Positions 1 to 7,098 of a stretch of DNA of 16,887 nucleotides are shown one piece after another. Source of the stretch: Campylobacteraceae bacterium (lineage in GTDB: Bacteria; Campylobacterota; Campylobacteria; Campylobacterales; Campylobacteraceae); contig JAITEH010000057.1 in assembly GCA_031282125.1 (NCBI GenBank), positions 1 through 16,887 of the forward strand, written 5' to 3'. How positions within the stretch are numbered: the stretch's first letter is position 1; every line of letters starts with the position of its first letter. The notes below the pieces were generated by a model that saw nothing but the letters and a program-made list of their open reading frames with translations, did not search any database and had not been told where the DNA came from. Made by a program: the position numbers and the translations under genes.

Positions 1-89
1 TTCAAACAAGTCCTCACGCTTTATCCTCGCAAAATCAAAAATACTTCGGCGACACAAATGCGTGGGTTTAAAGATTACTATTTTATTTC

Positions 90-117
90 ATTGCTTCGTC
101 GCTTTGCGACTCGCAAT
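90..117. repeat. REP-like palindrome, type A, copy 1
   Basis: An imperfect palindrome: ATTGC..GTCGC on the left and GCGAC..GCAAT on the right around a TTT loop, followed by GAC. The same element recurs at 296-323 with one visible change, and a divergent relative lies at 536-565. Short dispersed palindromes of this form are common in intergenic DNA of many bacteria. They often give spurious short ORFs. Confidence 0.75.
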
Positions 118-136
118 GACGAAAGAGAGATAAATA

Positions 137-223
137 TGGATTCCCGCCTGCGCGGGAATGACGGAAGAGAGGGCGGATTTACGCATTCCCTCACGATATG
201 CGTTTTCTTTGGAAGCTTTCGTT
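137..223 (+). repeat. Direct repeat unit starting with type B palindrome, copy 1
   Basis: The unit begins with TGG and the perfect hairpin ATTCCCGC-CTGC-GCGGGAAT (140-159), then continues through a GGGCGGATT segment and CATTCCCTCACGATA to a degenerate end near 223. The same unit recurs at 427-513, 290 nt downstream, with scattered substitutions. The palindrome core is a widespread type of bacterial intergenic repeat. The longer shared tail shows that the two copies arose by local duplication or insertion of the same composite element. Confidence 0.75.
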
Positions 224-295
224 CGGTCGCGGGAATTAGGAATATATAGGATTATTCATTGTAAATACAGTTAAACACTGAATATTTTTTTCTGG

Positions 296-323
296 ATTGC
301 TTCGTCGCTTTGCGACTTGCAAT
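296..323. repeat. REP-like palindrome, type A, copy 2
   Basis: A near-exact copy of the 90-117 element, preceded by GG and followed by GACG. The right arm has CTTGC where copy 1 has CTCGC. It lies in the same orientation as copy 1. Confidence 0.7.
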
Positions 324-345
324 GACGTAAATCTTCCATTCTGTC

Positions 346-365
346 ATTCCCGTGAAAACGGGAAT
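346..365 (-). repeat. REP-like palindrome, type B, inverted variant
   Basis: The perfect hairpin ATTCCCGT-GAAA-ACGGGAAT has flanks (GTC before, CCA after) that show it is the type B element read from the minus strand. Its arms carry a T/A pair in place of the inner C/G pair of the copies at 140-159 and 430-449. This is a paired change that keeps the stem intact. Confidence 0.7.
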
Positions 366-426
366 CCAGAAATTAAGACTCATTGAAAGCAAAAGAGTTG
401 TATATTTTGAGCAATAGTTTAAAAGA

Positions 427-513
427 TGGATTCCCGCCTGCGCGGGAATGACGGAGGGGAGGGCGGATTCCCGCATTCCCTCACGATACACGCTTTCTAA
501 AAGCTTGCCATGC
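427..513 (+). repeat. Direct repeat unit starting with type B palindrome, copy 2
   Basis: The second copy of the composite unit seen at 137-223. It has the same hairpin (430-449), the same GGGCGGATT segment and the same CATTCCCTCACGATA segment, with a few differences in between. The last part, around AGCTT, is less well conserved. Confidence 0.75.
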
Positions 514-535
514 AGAAATGACGGAAAGCAAATGG

Positions 536-565
536 ATTGCCACGCTGGCTGTGTCAACTCGCAAT
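536..565. repeat. REP-like palindrome, type A, divergent copy
   Basis: The outer arms ATTGC (536-540) and GCAAT (561-565), with flanking GG and GACGG, match the type A element. The interior (CACGCTGGCTGTGTCAACTC) differs and forms only a weak stem, so this is a divergent or decayed family member. Confidence 0.55.
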
Positions 566-756
566 GACGGAAAAAGGCAGGTTACCGCACAAAAACAGAC
601 AAAAGTTCAAACCAGCCCCATCATTAATAAACACAAATTTCTATTAAAATTTAGTAATCGGATATATAAACTCTTGTTTTTTAAGTTGTATTTAATGGTA
701 TTGAGTATAGAATACAAAATGTATATTCAATTATATTGATAGATTAACTAAGGATT

Positions 757-798
757 AAATCTTCTAAACTCTGTCCGACAATAGAAGATTTGGTTTTT
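757..798 (+). terminator. Terminator-like hairpin with large loop
   Basis: A perfect 9-bp stem: AAATCTTCT (757-765) pairs with AGAAGATTT (783-791) around a 17-nt loop. It is followed by GG and five T residues (794-798). The AT-rich stem, large loop and two-base gap before the T run make it a weak candidate for an intrinsic terminator. It could instead be part of a structured RNA with the two hairpins that follow. Confidence 0.3.
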
Positions 799-820
799 GG
801 TTCATTTAAATTACGGTTTT

Positions 821-842
821 GTGGTGTTCCTTAAAACACCAC
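821..842. other. Perfect 8-bp stem-loop
   Basis: GTGGTGTT (821-828) pairs with AACACCAC (835-842) around a 6-nt loop. No T run follows, so it is not a standard intrinsic terminator. It stands 29 nt after the hairpin at 757-791 and 7 nt before the nested hairpin at 850-891. No coding frame explains it. Confidence 0.45.
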
Positions 843-849
843 GGCAGAG

Positions 850-891
850 AGATTGGCACAGACGCATTACAAAAGGGAGTTTTGTCAATCT
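850..891. other. Nested stem-loop
   Basis: An outer stem AGATTG (850-855) with CAATCT (886-891) encloses an inner stem ACAAAA (869-874) with TTTTGT (880-885), whose loop is GGGAG. The right arms of the two stems are directly adjacent, and a 13-nt bulge lies on the left side. The exposed GGGAG loop is purine-rich. Its function is unknown. Confidence 0.4.
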
Positions 892-1112
892 TTCCAAGAT
901 TATCAACGCTAAAAACAATGAACGGGAGTATGCAGTGAGGAGTATATTTTTATTAATTGTTTTGGTGTATGCGCGTCATCTTCGCATCTCCAAACATTAC
1001 ATGATTGTCAAGCGTCAATCCAAATATAAAATCCTATAAAACCGCTGTTATAACACCCTAAAACGTAAAATTTAAAAGTTATTTTGATAAATAAATTTTT
1101 GAAGGAGGAGTG

Positions 1113-1142
1113 ATGAGATTTGACTTTGATGCGTCCGATTGA
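1113..1142 (+). other. Tiny ORF with strong ribosome binding site, possible leader peptide
   Basis: The sequence GAAGGAGGAG (1101-1110) is the strongest Shine-Dalgarno match in the left flank. It is followed by an ATG and nine codons (MRFDFDASD) before TGA. The purine tract lies only a few bases from the ATG, closer than in the other genes of the window. The peptide is not rich in Cys, Met or any other single residue that would suggest classic attenuation. It could be a leader ORF controlling the monooxygenase gene 80 nt downstream, the start of a decayed gene, or chance. Confidence 0.2.
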
Positions 1143-1221
1143 CGGGAGAGTTTTGATAAAGTCCGATTTGGCGGCTTTAACGAAGAGAGATAATTTTTAA
1201 CAATACATTTTAGGAGAAACT

Positions 1222-2610
1222 ATGAGCAAAAAGATTTTTTTCAACGCATTCGAGATGAACTGCGTAGGACACCAGTCGCCCGGACTTTGGGCACACCCAA
1301 GAGACAGATCTTGGCAGTATAAAGATTTGGAATACTGGACGGATTTGGCCAAGACATTGGAAAAGGGCTTTTTTACGGCTATTTTTATAGCGGACGTTAT
1401 CGGTTACTACGACGTTTATAACAAAGACGCAAAAGCGGCTGTGAAAAACGGCGTTCAAATCCCCGTAAACGACCCTTTGCAGATAGCAGGACCCGTAGCG
1501 CAGGCGACAAAACATATCGGTATCGGCATCACATCTTCGACAACATTTGAGCATCCATACACTTTTGCACGCAGAATCGCCACAGCAGACCACTACACAA
1601 AAGGGCGCGTAGGCTGGAATATCGTCACTTCTTATCTTGAGAGCGGAGCGAGAAATGTCGGCGACAACGGCTTAAATCGTCATGATAACCGCTACGAAGT
1701 AGCCGAAGAGTATCTTGAAGTCATCTACAAACTTCTCGAGGGCAGCTGGGAAGACGGCGCAGTTGTGCGCGACCGTGAAAAACGCATATTTGCCGACCCA
1801 AATAAAGTTCATGAGATAGGACACAAAGGCAAATATTTTGAAGTGCCCGGCATCGGTCTAACAGAGCCTTCGCCGCAGCGTACGCCAGTACTGTTTCAGG
1901 CAGGCTCAAGCGAAGCTGGTAAAAAGTTCGCTTCAAAGCATGCGGAACTTGTTTTTGTCTCTACGCCAAGCAAAAAAGTGGTTAAAGAGTATGTCGCCGA
2001 TATCCGCAAGCAATCCGCAGAAAACGGACGCGACCCTAAAAAAACGCTCATTCTTGCGCTGATTACGATTATCGTCGATGAGACTGACGAGAAAGCAAAA
2101 GCAAAACATGAAGAGTACAAAAAATATGTCTCCAAAGAGGGCGCGCTTGCGTTGGCGGCAGGCTGGAGCGGAATCGATTTTGGCGCATACAAGCCTGACG
2201 AGCCCGTCAAAAAAGAGGATACCAACGCCATTATCTCCGTGGTAGAGCATTTGACAAACGGCGAAAAGGATTGGACGCCAAACGAGCTTGCGGGCTGGGT
2301 TGGTATCGGCGGACTTGGGCCGTTATTTGTAGGTTCTGCCAAAACAGTTGCCGACCAGCTTCAAGAGTGGGTTGAATATACGGATGTGGATGGATTTAAT
2401 ATCGCTTACGCCGTCTCTCATGAGACATTTGCCGACGTAGTCAAATACCTTGTGCCCGAACTTCAAAAGCGCGGCGTTTATCCGACGTCTTACAATGAAG
2501 GTACGTTAAGAGAGAAGATATTCGGTTATGCAAAACTTCCAGACAATCACCCTGCGGCACGCTTTCGCGATATAGAAAAGGTGAAAAAAGAGGAAGCCAA
2601 GAACAAGTAA
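1222..2610 (+). CDS. FMN-dependent monooxygenase, DmoA/NtaA/SnaA/DszA family (paralog 1)
   Basis: A 462-residue flavin monooxygenase of the bacterial-luciferase-like TIM-barrel superfamily. Family members use FMNH2 from a separate reductase to oxidise a small substrate. DmoA cleaves dimethylsulfide to methanethiol and formaldehyde, and relatives act on nitrilotriacetate, pristinamycin or dibenzothiophene sulfone. Visible landmarks are NAFEMNCVGHQSPG (8-21), PVNDP (81-85), GRVGWNIVTS (128-137), EPSPQRTPVLFQAG (215-228, flavin-phosphate region) and the family C-terminus with YPTSYNEGTLREK and HPAARFRDIE. There is no signal peptide, so it is cytosolic. The ATG at 1222 follows TTAGGAG at normal spacing. 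It is the first gene of the block, 35 nt before metN. Its C-terminus ends in KKEEAKNK and lacks the extension seen in paralogs 2 and 3. Family membership is clear; the substrate is not, and dimethylsulfide itself is only one option. Confidence 0.93.
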   Translation: MSKKIFFNAFEMNCVGHQSPGLWAHPRDRSWQYKDLEYWTDLAKTLEKGFFTAIFIADVIGYYDVYNKDAKAAVKNGVQIPVNDPLQIAGPVAQATKHIGIGITSSTTFEHPYTFARRIATADHYTKGRVGWNIVTSYLESGARNVGDNGLNRHDNRYEVAEEYLEVIYKLLEGSWEDGAVVRDREKRIFADPNKVHEIGHKGKYFEVPGIGLTEPSPQRTPVLFQAGSSEAGKKFASKHAELVFVSTPSKKVVKEYVADIRKQSAENGRDPKKTLILALITIIVDETDEKAKAKHEEYKKYVSKEGALALAAGWSGIDFGAYKPDEPVKKEDTNAIISVVEHLTNGEKDWTPNELAGWVGIGGLGPLFVGSAKTVADQLQEWVEYTDVDGFNIAYAVSHETFADVVKYLVPELQKRGVYPTSYNEGTLREKIFGYAKLPDNHPAARFRDIEKVKKEEAKNK

Positions 2611-2645
2611 AAACCTATTCATCTTAATACAAAAAGGAGTGAATG

Positions 2646-3674
2646 ATGATTGAAATAAAAAATTTGTCAAAAAGTTATGTAAGACCTGACGGAAGCTCTG
2701 TTTCGGTATTGAAAGATATCAGTTTGACTGTGCCCGACCGCTCCATAACGGCAGTTGTGGGTCCAAGCGGCGCAGGAAAATCCACGCTTTCCAAATGCAT
2801 CAGCCTTTTAGAGCGTCCAAGCGAGGGCTCTATCCTCGTCAACGGCAAAGACCTCTCAAATCTCTCGGGCGAAAATTTGCGCAAAGAACGCCGCGCTATC
2901 GGCACTATTTTTCAATCATCCGCTCTACTGCACAGGAAAACAGCCGCGCAAAATATCGCTCTTCCGCTGGAGTATTTGGGCGTCGTCAAATCAGATATAG
3001 ATAGAAGAGTAAAAGAGCTGTTGGAGGCTGTGAGTCTGTCCGACAGGGGCAATTATTATCCCTCGCAGCTCTCTGGCGGTCAGCAGCAGCGCGTAGGCAT
3101 TGCCCGCGCTCTTGCACTGCATCCGCAGGTACTTTTGTCGGATGAAGCTACGTCGGGATTAGACCCGCAGTCAACCCAGACGATTTTGCGCCTTTTGAGA
3201 AAATTGCGCGATGAGTTTGATTTGTCTATTATTTTGATAACGCATGAGATGGATGTAGTGCGCAATATCGCAGACTCCATCGCCGCCATAAGAGACGGCG
3301 TGATAGTCGAGCAGGGCAGAGTGCAGGATTTGGTCTCAAATCCAAACTCCCAAATAGGCAGACAGCTCATATCTCTTAAAGTCGCGGACGCGTTCAACAA
3401 CAGACATCTTGTCGCGGAGCTTACTTACGGCGACAATGTCCCATCCGACTGGTCGCAGATACTAAGCAGACAGTTAAATGTCAATGTGCATCTACTCGGA
3501 GCGAATATCGAGCAGATAGGCGAAAAGAGCTTTTACGGGCGCGCGCTTGTGGGATTTGAGTTTTTGGATTTAAATCATGTAGATATTTTAGTTATCAGTA
3601 AAGCTTTGCAGCTTATAGGTTTGCATGCAGAGTTTAAAAATGATACCGATTTTAACAGGAGGGTTGCCGTATGA
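2646..3674 (+). CDS. metN: ABC transporter ATP-binding subunit MetN
   Basis: ATPase of a methionine-type importer, on the cytosolic face of the membrane with MetI. Numbered from the ATG at 2646 it has Walker A GPSGAGKS (39-46), Q-loop Gln90, signature LSGGQQQR (142-149), Walker B with D166 and E167, and H-loop His200 in ITHEMD. The last 80 or so residues form the NIL (C2) regulatory domain that in MetN binds methionine and inhibits transport, so feedback control may be retained. The usual length (about 343) matches. Two ATGs are in tandem; the second (2646) is chosen because it lies 6 nt after AAGGAG, like neighbouring genes, against 3 nt for the first at 2643. The stop overlaps the start of metI by 4 nt (ATGA), so the two are translationally coupled. 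Gene neighbours suggest organosulfur compounds rather than, or as well as, methionine. Confidence 0.95.
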   Translation: MIEIKNLSKSYVRPDGSSVSVLKDISLTVPDRSITAVVGPSGAGKSTLSKCISLLERPSEGSILVNGKDLSNLSGENLRKERRAIGTIFQSSALLHRKTAAQNIALPLEYLGVVKSDIDRRVKELLEAVSLSDRGNYYPSQLSGGQQQRVGIARALALHPQVLLSDEATSGLDPQSTQTILRLLRKLRDEFDLSIILITHEMDVVRNIADSIAAIRDGVIVEQGRVQDLVSNPNSQIGRQLISLKVADAFNNRHLVAELTYGDNVPSDWSQILSRQLNVNVHLLGANIEQIGEKSFYGRALVGFEFLDLNHVDILVISKALQLIGLHAEFKNDTDFNRRVAV

Positions 3675-4351
3675 GCGCACAAGTATTAGGAAACGATACG
3701 CCGTGGCCGGAAGTGCATACTTTGTTGATACCAGCGTATCTTGAAACGGTAACGATGGTCGGCATTGTGATGGTGCTGGTCATCATCATAGGCGGCATAA
3801 CGGGCGTACTATTGTTTAACACTTCGGATTTTGGGCTTTTTCCAAGGCGGCGGTTTAATTATGTGCTTAGCTGGTTTGTGAATATCGGCCGCTCTTTGCC
3901 GTTTTTGGTGTTGATGGCGGCTATTATCCCATTTACAAAATACATCACGGGAACAACGATAGGCATACGCGCCGCCGTTGTGCCGATGGTCATAGCTGGA
4001 ACACCGTTTTTTGCGCGTTTGGTCGAAAATGCATTGCGCGATTTGCCGCGCGAAGTGAATGCCGTGGGATTAGTATCGTGCGGCTCATGGCTGCAAATCA
4101 TAACCAGAGCGCAGCTTAGCGAAGCATTCCCCAGCATCATAGCCGCTATCACGCTAAATACCATTTCGATGATAGAGTATTCGGCTATAGCGGGTACGAT
4201 AGGCGCGGGAGGCATAGGATATCTCGCCGTTGTTTACGGATATCAGAGGTTTGACCATAATATCATGATTTCGACTATTGTCATTTTGATTGTGAGTATT
4301 CAGATTATTCAATGGATAGGTGATTATCTTGTCCGCAAAACAAGTCATTAA
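3671..4351 (+). CDS. metI: ABC transporter permease MetI
   Basis: A 226-residue inner-membrane permease of the MetNIQ class. Hydrophobic segments lie near residues 25-49, 66-87, 99-115, 153-175 and 196-216, the five-helix pattern of MetI. The cytoplasmic coupling (EAA-type) loop is around residues 118-152 (ENALRDLPREVNAVGL then RAQLSEAFPSII), and the MetI hallmark IGAGGIGYLAVVYGYQRF follows at about 177-194. Its ATG is embedded in the metN stop codon region, so the subunits are made together. Its own stop codon touches the AAGGAG that serves the next gene. It is the only permease gene complete in the window, so all five MetQ-like proteins probably dock on it. Confidence 0.95.
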   Translation: MSAQVLGNDTPWPEVHTLLIPAYLETVTMVGIVMVLVIIIGGITGVLLFNTSDFGLFPRRRFNYVLSWFVNIGRSLPFLVLMAAIIPFTKYITGTTIGIRAAVVPMVIAGTPFFARLVENALRDLPREVNAVGLVSCGSWLQIITRAQLSEAFPSIIAAITLNTISMIEYSAIAGTIGAGGIGYLAVVYGYQRFDHNIMISTIVILIVSIQIIQWIGDYLVRKTSH

Positions 4352-4363
4352 AGGAGTTTATGT

Positions 4364-5245
4364 ATGGCGCAGGATGCAAATTTTCAATTAAAAAAGAATA
4401 GAAAACCGCTGTGGATTGCTTTGGTTGTTATCGTATTGGCAGTGGCAATCGCGGCGTTTTTCTACTTCAAATCCCAAAGGTCGGACGTTGTCGTTTTTAC
4501 AGACACGCTTAAAGTTCATCACATGCCATCTTACGCAGGCGAGGAGAGGATATTGAAATATATCGCCGAACATATCGCGCCTGACTACGGCATCAAAGTA
4601 GAGCCCGTCGCGCTGCAAGACGATTTGCAGGCAAATAGAGTAGTTTCCGAAGGAGGCTTTGCGGGTACTATCCTACAGCATCAATGGTGGTTAAAGCAGG
4701 TCGTGGAAGCTAACGGATTTGAGCTAACGCCCACAGTTGAGGTATTTCAGTGGAGCTTTGCTATATATTCGGACAAATATAGAAGCATCGACGAACTGCC
4801 TGAGGGCGCTGTGATAGCCATACCAATAGACGGCGCAAATCAAGGGCAGGCATTGTGGCTGTTGGAACGTGAGGGGTTAATAGGTCTAGACAAAAACATA
4901 GACCCGAAAACTGCCAAAATCCGCGATATCGCCGTAAATCCTCGCAAGTTTAAATTTAAAGAGCTTGATTTATTAACTATGCCGCGCGTTTTGGACTCTA
5001 TCGATGCGGGCATAACATACGTTTCGCTGTTCGATGCAGGCAAAATCCCAAGAGACAAAGGGATACTTTTCCCTAAAACTCCAAGAACTTTTGCTTCGCG
5101 TTTAGTCATCGGAACAAAGTTTTTGAACGACCCGAATATCAAAAAACTTCAAGAGGCGTTTGCTGATCCTAGGATACAAGAGTATCTAAGGACGACTGAC
5201 GACCCATTGGTGCAGGGCGTTTTGACGCCTGTTTCTGAGAATTAG
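4364..5245 (+). CDS. MetQ/NlpA-family solute-binding protein, membrane-anchored (copy 1)
   Basis: A 293-residue binding protein for the MetNI permease. The N-terminus is a short charged segment (FQLKKNRK) followed by one hydrophobic helix (about 16-35) and a FKSQRSD spacer. No cysteine follows, so the usual lipobox is absent and the helix probably stays as an uncleaved anchor with the domain in the periplasm. Family landmarks are LKVHHMPSYAGEE (49-61), QHQWWLKQ (105-112), QWSFAIYSDKY (129-139) and AIPIDGANQGQALWLL (152-167), which correspond to the FQH and IPNDPTN ligand regions of classical MetQ but with changed residues. Together with copy 5 it forms a subgroup with GITYVSLFDAG and ASRLVIGTKF. 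The gene begins 12 nt after metI, with AAGGAG 7 nt before the ATG. The ligand is unknown; methionine cannot be assumed. Confidence 0.9.
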   Translation: MAQDANFQLKKNRKPLWIALVVIVLAVAIAAFFYFKSQRSDVVVFTDTLKVHHMPSYAGEERILKYIAEHIAPDYGIKVEPVALQDDLQANRVVSEGGFAGTILQHQWWLKQVVEANGFELTPTVEVFQWSFAIYSDKYRSIDELPEGAVIAIPIDGANQGQALWLLEREGLIGLDKNIDPKTAKIRDIAVNPRKFKFKELDLLTMPRVLDSIDAGITYVSLFDAGKIPRDKGILFPKTPRTFASRLVIGTKFLNDPNIKKLQEAFADPRIQEYLRTTDDPLVQGVLTPVSEN

Positions 5246-5253
5246 GAGTTTAC

Positions 5254-6135
5254 ATGGCAAATACGCAAAATTTTCAGATAAAAAAGAGAAATAATCTCGC
5301 ATGGATTATCATAGTTTTAGTAGCGTTAGCCGCGGCAGCTGGGCTGTTTTACTATCTCAAATCCCAAAGCTCAGACACGGTAGTTTTCGGCAAAGTGCTG
5401 AAAGTGCATTTTGAGCCTGCTATGGCGGGCGAAGAGCGCATCATTCAGTATGTTGCCAAAAATATCGCGCCTGATTACGGTATAGAGTTAGAGGCTGTGG
5501 GACTTCAAGACCCCGTGCAAGCTGACCGTGCCGTAGCGGACGGACAATACGCCGCGACTATTTACCAGCATCAATGGTGGCTAAAGCAGGTGGTGGATGC
5601 AAACGGTTTTGATTTGACGCCTGTTTTTCCAGTGTATCAGTGGGGATTTGGTATCTATTCTGATAAGCATGCAAGCATCGATGAACTGCCCGCAGGCGCA
5701 GTGATAGCCATACCCATAGACGGCGCAAATCAAGGGCAGGCATTGTGGCTGTTGGAACGCGAGGGGCTCATCGGTCTTAACAAAAACATAGAGCCAAGAG
5801 TCGCCAAAATCCGCGATGTAGTTACAAATACGCGCAACTTTCAGTTCAAAGAGCTTGATTTGCTGACTTTGCCGCGCGTTTTGGACTCGGTGGATGCGGC
5901 TGTGGGGTATGTGTCGCAATTTGACGCGGGTAAGATTTCACGAGACAAAGGGATACTTTTCCCAAAAGCTCCGAGAACTTTTGCTTCGCAGTTAGTCATC
6001 GGAACGAAATTTTTAAACGACCCGCAAATCCAAAAACTCCGCCAAGCGTTTGCCGACCCAAGACTCAAAACATATCTTGAGACGACGGATGACCCGCTGG
6101 TGCAGGGCGTCTTGACGCCGGTATCTGAGAATTAG
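5254..6135 (+). CDS. MetQ/NlpA-family solute-binding protein, membrane-anchored (copy 2)
   Basis: The second of three tandem binding-protein genes (293 residues), 8 nt after copy 1. Its ribosome binding site TTAGGAG overlaps the stop codon of copy 1. The anchor helix (about 15-35) follows FQIKKRNN and again has no lipobox cysteine. It carries YQHQWWLKQ, QWGFGIYSDKH, AIPIDGANQGQALWLL and DAAVGYVSQFDAG, which place it with copies 3 and 4 rather than with copies 1 and 5. The first 57 nt of the gene are identical to those of copy 3, although the rest has diverged, which points to recent gene conversion or duplication of the 5' end. The C-terminus TTDDPLVQGVLTPVSEN is the same as in copy 1. A ligand different from that of copy 1 is inferred from the subgroup differences. 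Confidence 0.9.
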   Translation: MANTQNFQIKKRNNLAWIIIVLVALAAAAGLFYYLKSQSSDTVVFGKVLKVHFEPAMAGEERIIQYVAKNIAPDYGIELEAVGLQDPVQADRAVADGQYAATIYQHQWWLKQVVDANGFDLTPVFPVYQWGFGIYSDKHASIDELPAGAVIAIPIDGANQGQALWLLEREGLIGLNKNIEPRVAKIRDVVTNTRNFQFKELDLLTLPRVLDSVDAAVGYVSQFDAGKISRDKGILFPKAPRTFASQLVIGTKFLNDPQIQKLRQAFADPRLKTYLETTDDPLVQGVLTPVSEN

Positions 6136-6143
6136 GAGATTGC

Positions 6144-7019
6144 ATGGCAAATACGCAAAATTTTCAGATAAAAAAGAGAAATAATCTCGCATGGATTATC
6201 GCTATCTTAGTAGTGTTAGCCGTCGCTCTTGCGGTGTTTTTTTACTTCAAAGCGTCAAAACCCGACAAAGTTGTGTTCGGCGAGACGCTGAAGATTCATT
6301 TCGAACCTGCCGAGGCGGGCGAAGAGAAGATACTAAAATATATCAATGAGCATATCGCGCCCGACTACGGCATCAAAATAGAGGGCGTGGGTATCCAAGA
6401 CTCATCTTTGGGTAACGGCGCAGTGGCTTCGGGCGAGCTTGCGGCGTCTATTTATCAGCATGAGTTGTGGCTAAGAGAGGTCATCGAAGCTAACGGTTTT
6501 GAATTGACCGCCGTTTTTCCTATCTTTCAATGGGGATTTGGTATCTATTCGGACAAACACACAAGCGTGAACAGCCTGCCAAATGGCGCATTGGTCGCTA
6601 TACCCGTTGATGGGGGCAATCAAGCTCAAGCGTTGTGGCTGTTGGAGCGCGAAGGGTTTATAAAACTAAACGGCGAGCGTCAAAATGCGAAGATCAAAGA
6701 TATAGTGAGCAATCCGCGAAATCTTAAATTCAAAGAGTTTGACTTTTTGGCATTGCCGCGCGTTTTGGATTCGGTGGATATCGCCGTGGGGTATGTCTCG
6801 AATTTTGACGCTGGTAAAATCCCGCGAAGCAAAGGACTTTTATTTCCGAAGGCTCCTAGGATTTTTGCTTGCCAGCTTGTCATCGGAACGAAATTTTTGG
6901 ACGACCCGCAAATCAAAAAACTCATACAGGCATTTTCAGATCCAAGATTAAGACAATATCTTGAGACGACGAACGACCCGTTGGTGCAGGGTATCTATAC
7001 GCCCGTGTCGGTGGATTAA
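6144..7019 (+). CDS. MetQ/NlpA-family solute-binding protein, membrane-anchored (copy 3)
   Basis: The third tandem binding-protein gene (291 residues), 8 nt after copy 2. Its first 19 residues are the same as in copy 2, followed by a divergent anchor helix and FYFKASKPDK. It is the most divergent copy at the presumed ligand site: YQHELWLREV replaces YQHQWWLKQV, and AIPVDGGNQAQALWLL replaces AIPIDGANQGQALWLL. The loop after the latter is two residues shorter (LNGERQNAKIKDI). It ends TTNDPLVQGIYTPVSVD. These changes sit in positions that in classical MetQ contact the substrate, so a distinct ligand is plausible. It closes the first transport gene group; weak hairpins follow in the 79-nt gap before the FAD enzyme gene. 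Confidence 0.9.
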   Translation: MANTQNFQIKKRNNLAWIIAILVVLAVALAVFFYFKASKPDKVVFGETLKIHFEPAEAGEEKILKYINEHIAPDYGIKIEGVGIQDSSLGNGAVASGELAASIYQHELWLREVIEANGFELTAVFPIFQWGFGIYSDKHTSVNSLPNGALVAIPVDGGNQAQALWLLEREGFIKLNGERQNAKIKDIVSNPRNLKFKEFDFLALPRVLDSVDIAVGYVSNFDAGKIPRSKGLLFPKAPRIFACQLVIGTKFLDDPQIKKLIQAFSDPRLRQYLETTNDPLVQGIYTPVSVD

Positions 7020-7029
7020 ATCAGACATT

Positions 7030-7071
7030 AAAAGTCGAAAACTTTTTAACTTTGGCGGCAGAAAAGCCGCC
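7030..7071 (+). promoter_or_regulatory. Two small hairpins between binding-protein and FAD-enzyme genes
   Basis: An AT-rich stem AAAAGT (7030-7035) with ACTTTT (7041-7046) plus one further T resembles a weak terminator. It is followed by a perfect GC stem GGCGGC (7054-7059) with GCCGCC (7066-7071) around AGAAAA, with no T run after it. They could reduce read-through, or protect a processed 3' end of the transporter transcript. The gap also contains the ATGGAGGATAAC ribosome binding region of the next gene. Confidence 0.35.
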
Positions 7072-7098
7072 CCAATCAAACAAAATGGAGGATAACAG

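Larger units (their letters stand above)
1..1221. other. Gene-poor left flank with repeats and hairpins
   Basis: No convincing protein gene is visible in this stretch. A frame is open from base 1 to 249 and could contain the last residues of a gene entering from the left, but most of its translation comes from the REP-like repeats. Other short frames (for example 252-557 minus, 518-739 plus, 797-1039 plus) also run through repeats or hairpins and lack a good ribosome binding site. The stretch divides into a palindromic repeat cluster (about 90-565), an AT-rich spacer (570-750), three stem-loops (757-891), another AT-rich spacer, and the region upstream of the first monooxygenase, which includes a tiny ORF at 1113-1142. 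Confidence 0.7.

Noticed and set aside
58..249. Open frame (63 codons) reading through type A and type B repeats, open from base 1
   Set aside because: Most of the translation (RRFATRND, MDSRLRGND) is the familiar product of REP-like repeats; no ribosome binding site. A gene tail from the left cannot be excluded for the first 25 codons only.
252..557. Minus-strand frame containing VIPAQAGIH
   Set aside because: This peptide is the reverse reading of the type B palindrome and is a well-known spurious ORF product.
85..570. CRISPR array
   Set aside because: Repeats are palindromes of two families at irregular spacing and in both orientations, not identical direct repeats with constant spacers.
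797..1039. 80-codon plus-strand frame starting at TTG
   Set aside because: No ribosome binding site, start codon inside a T run, and it spans the two hairpins at 821-891; no recognisable domain.
1168..1194. TTGGCG and GATAAT as a promoter for monooxygenase 1
   Set aside because: The spacer is only 15 nt and both boxes are imperfect; in AT-rich DNA this is expected by chance.
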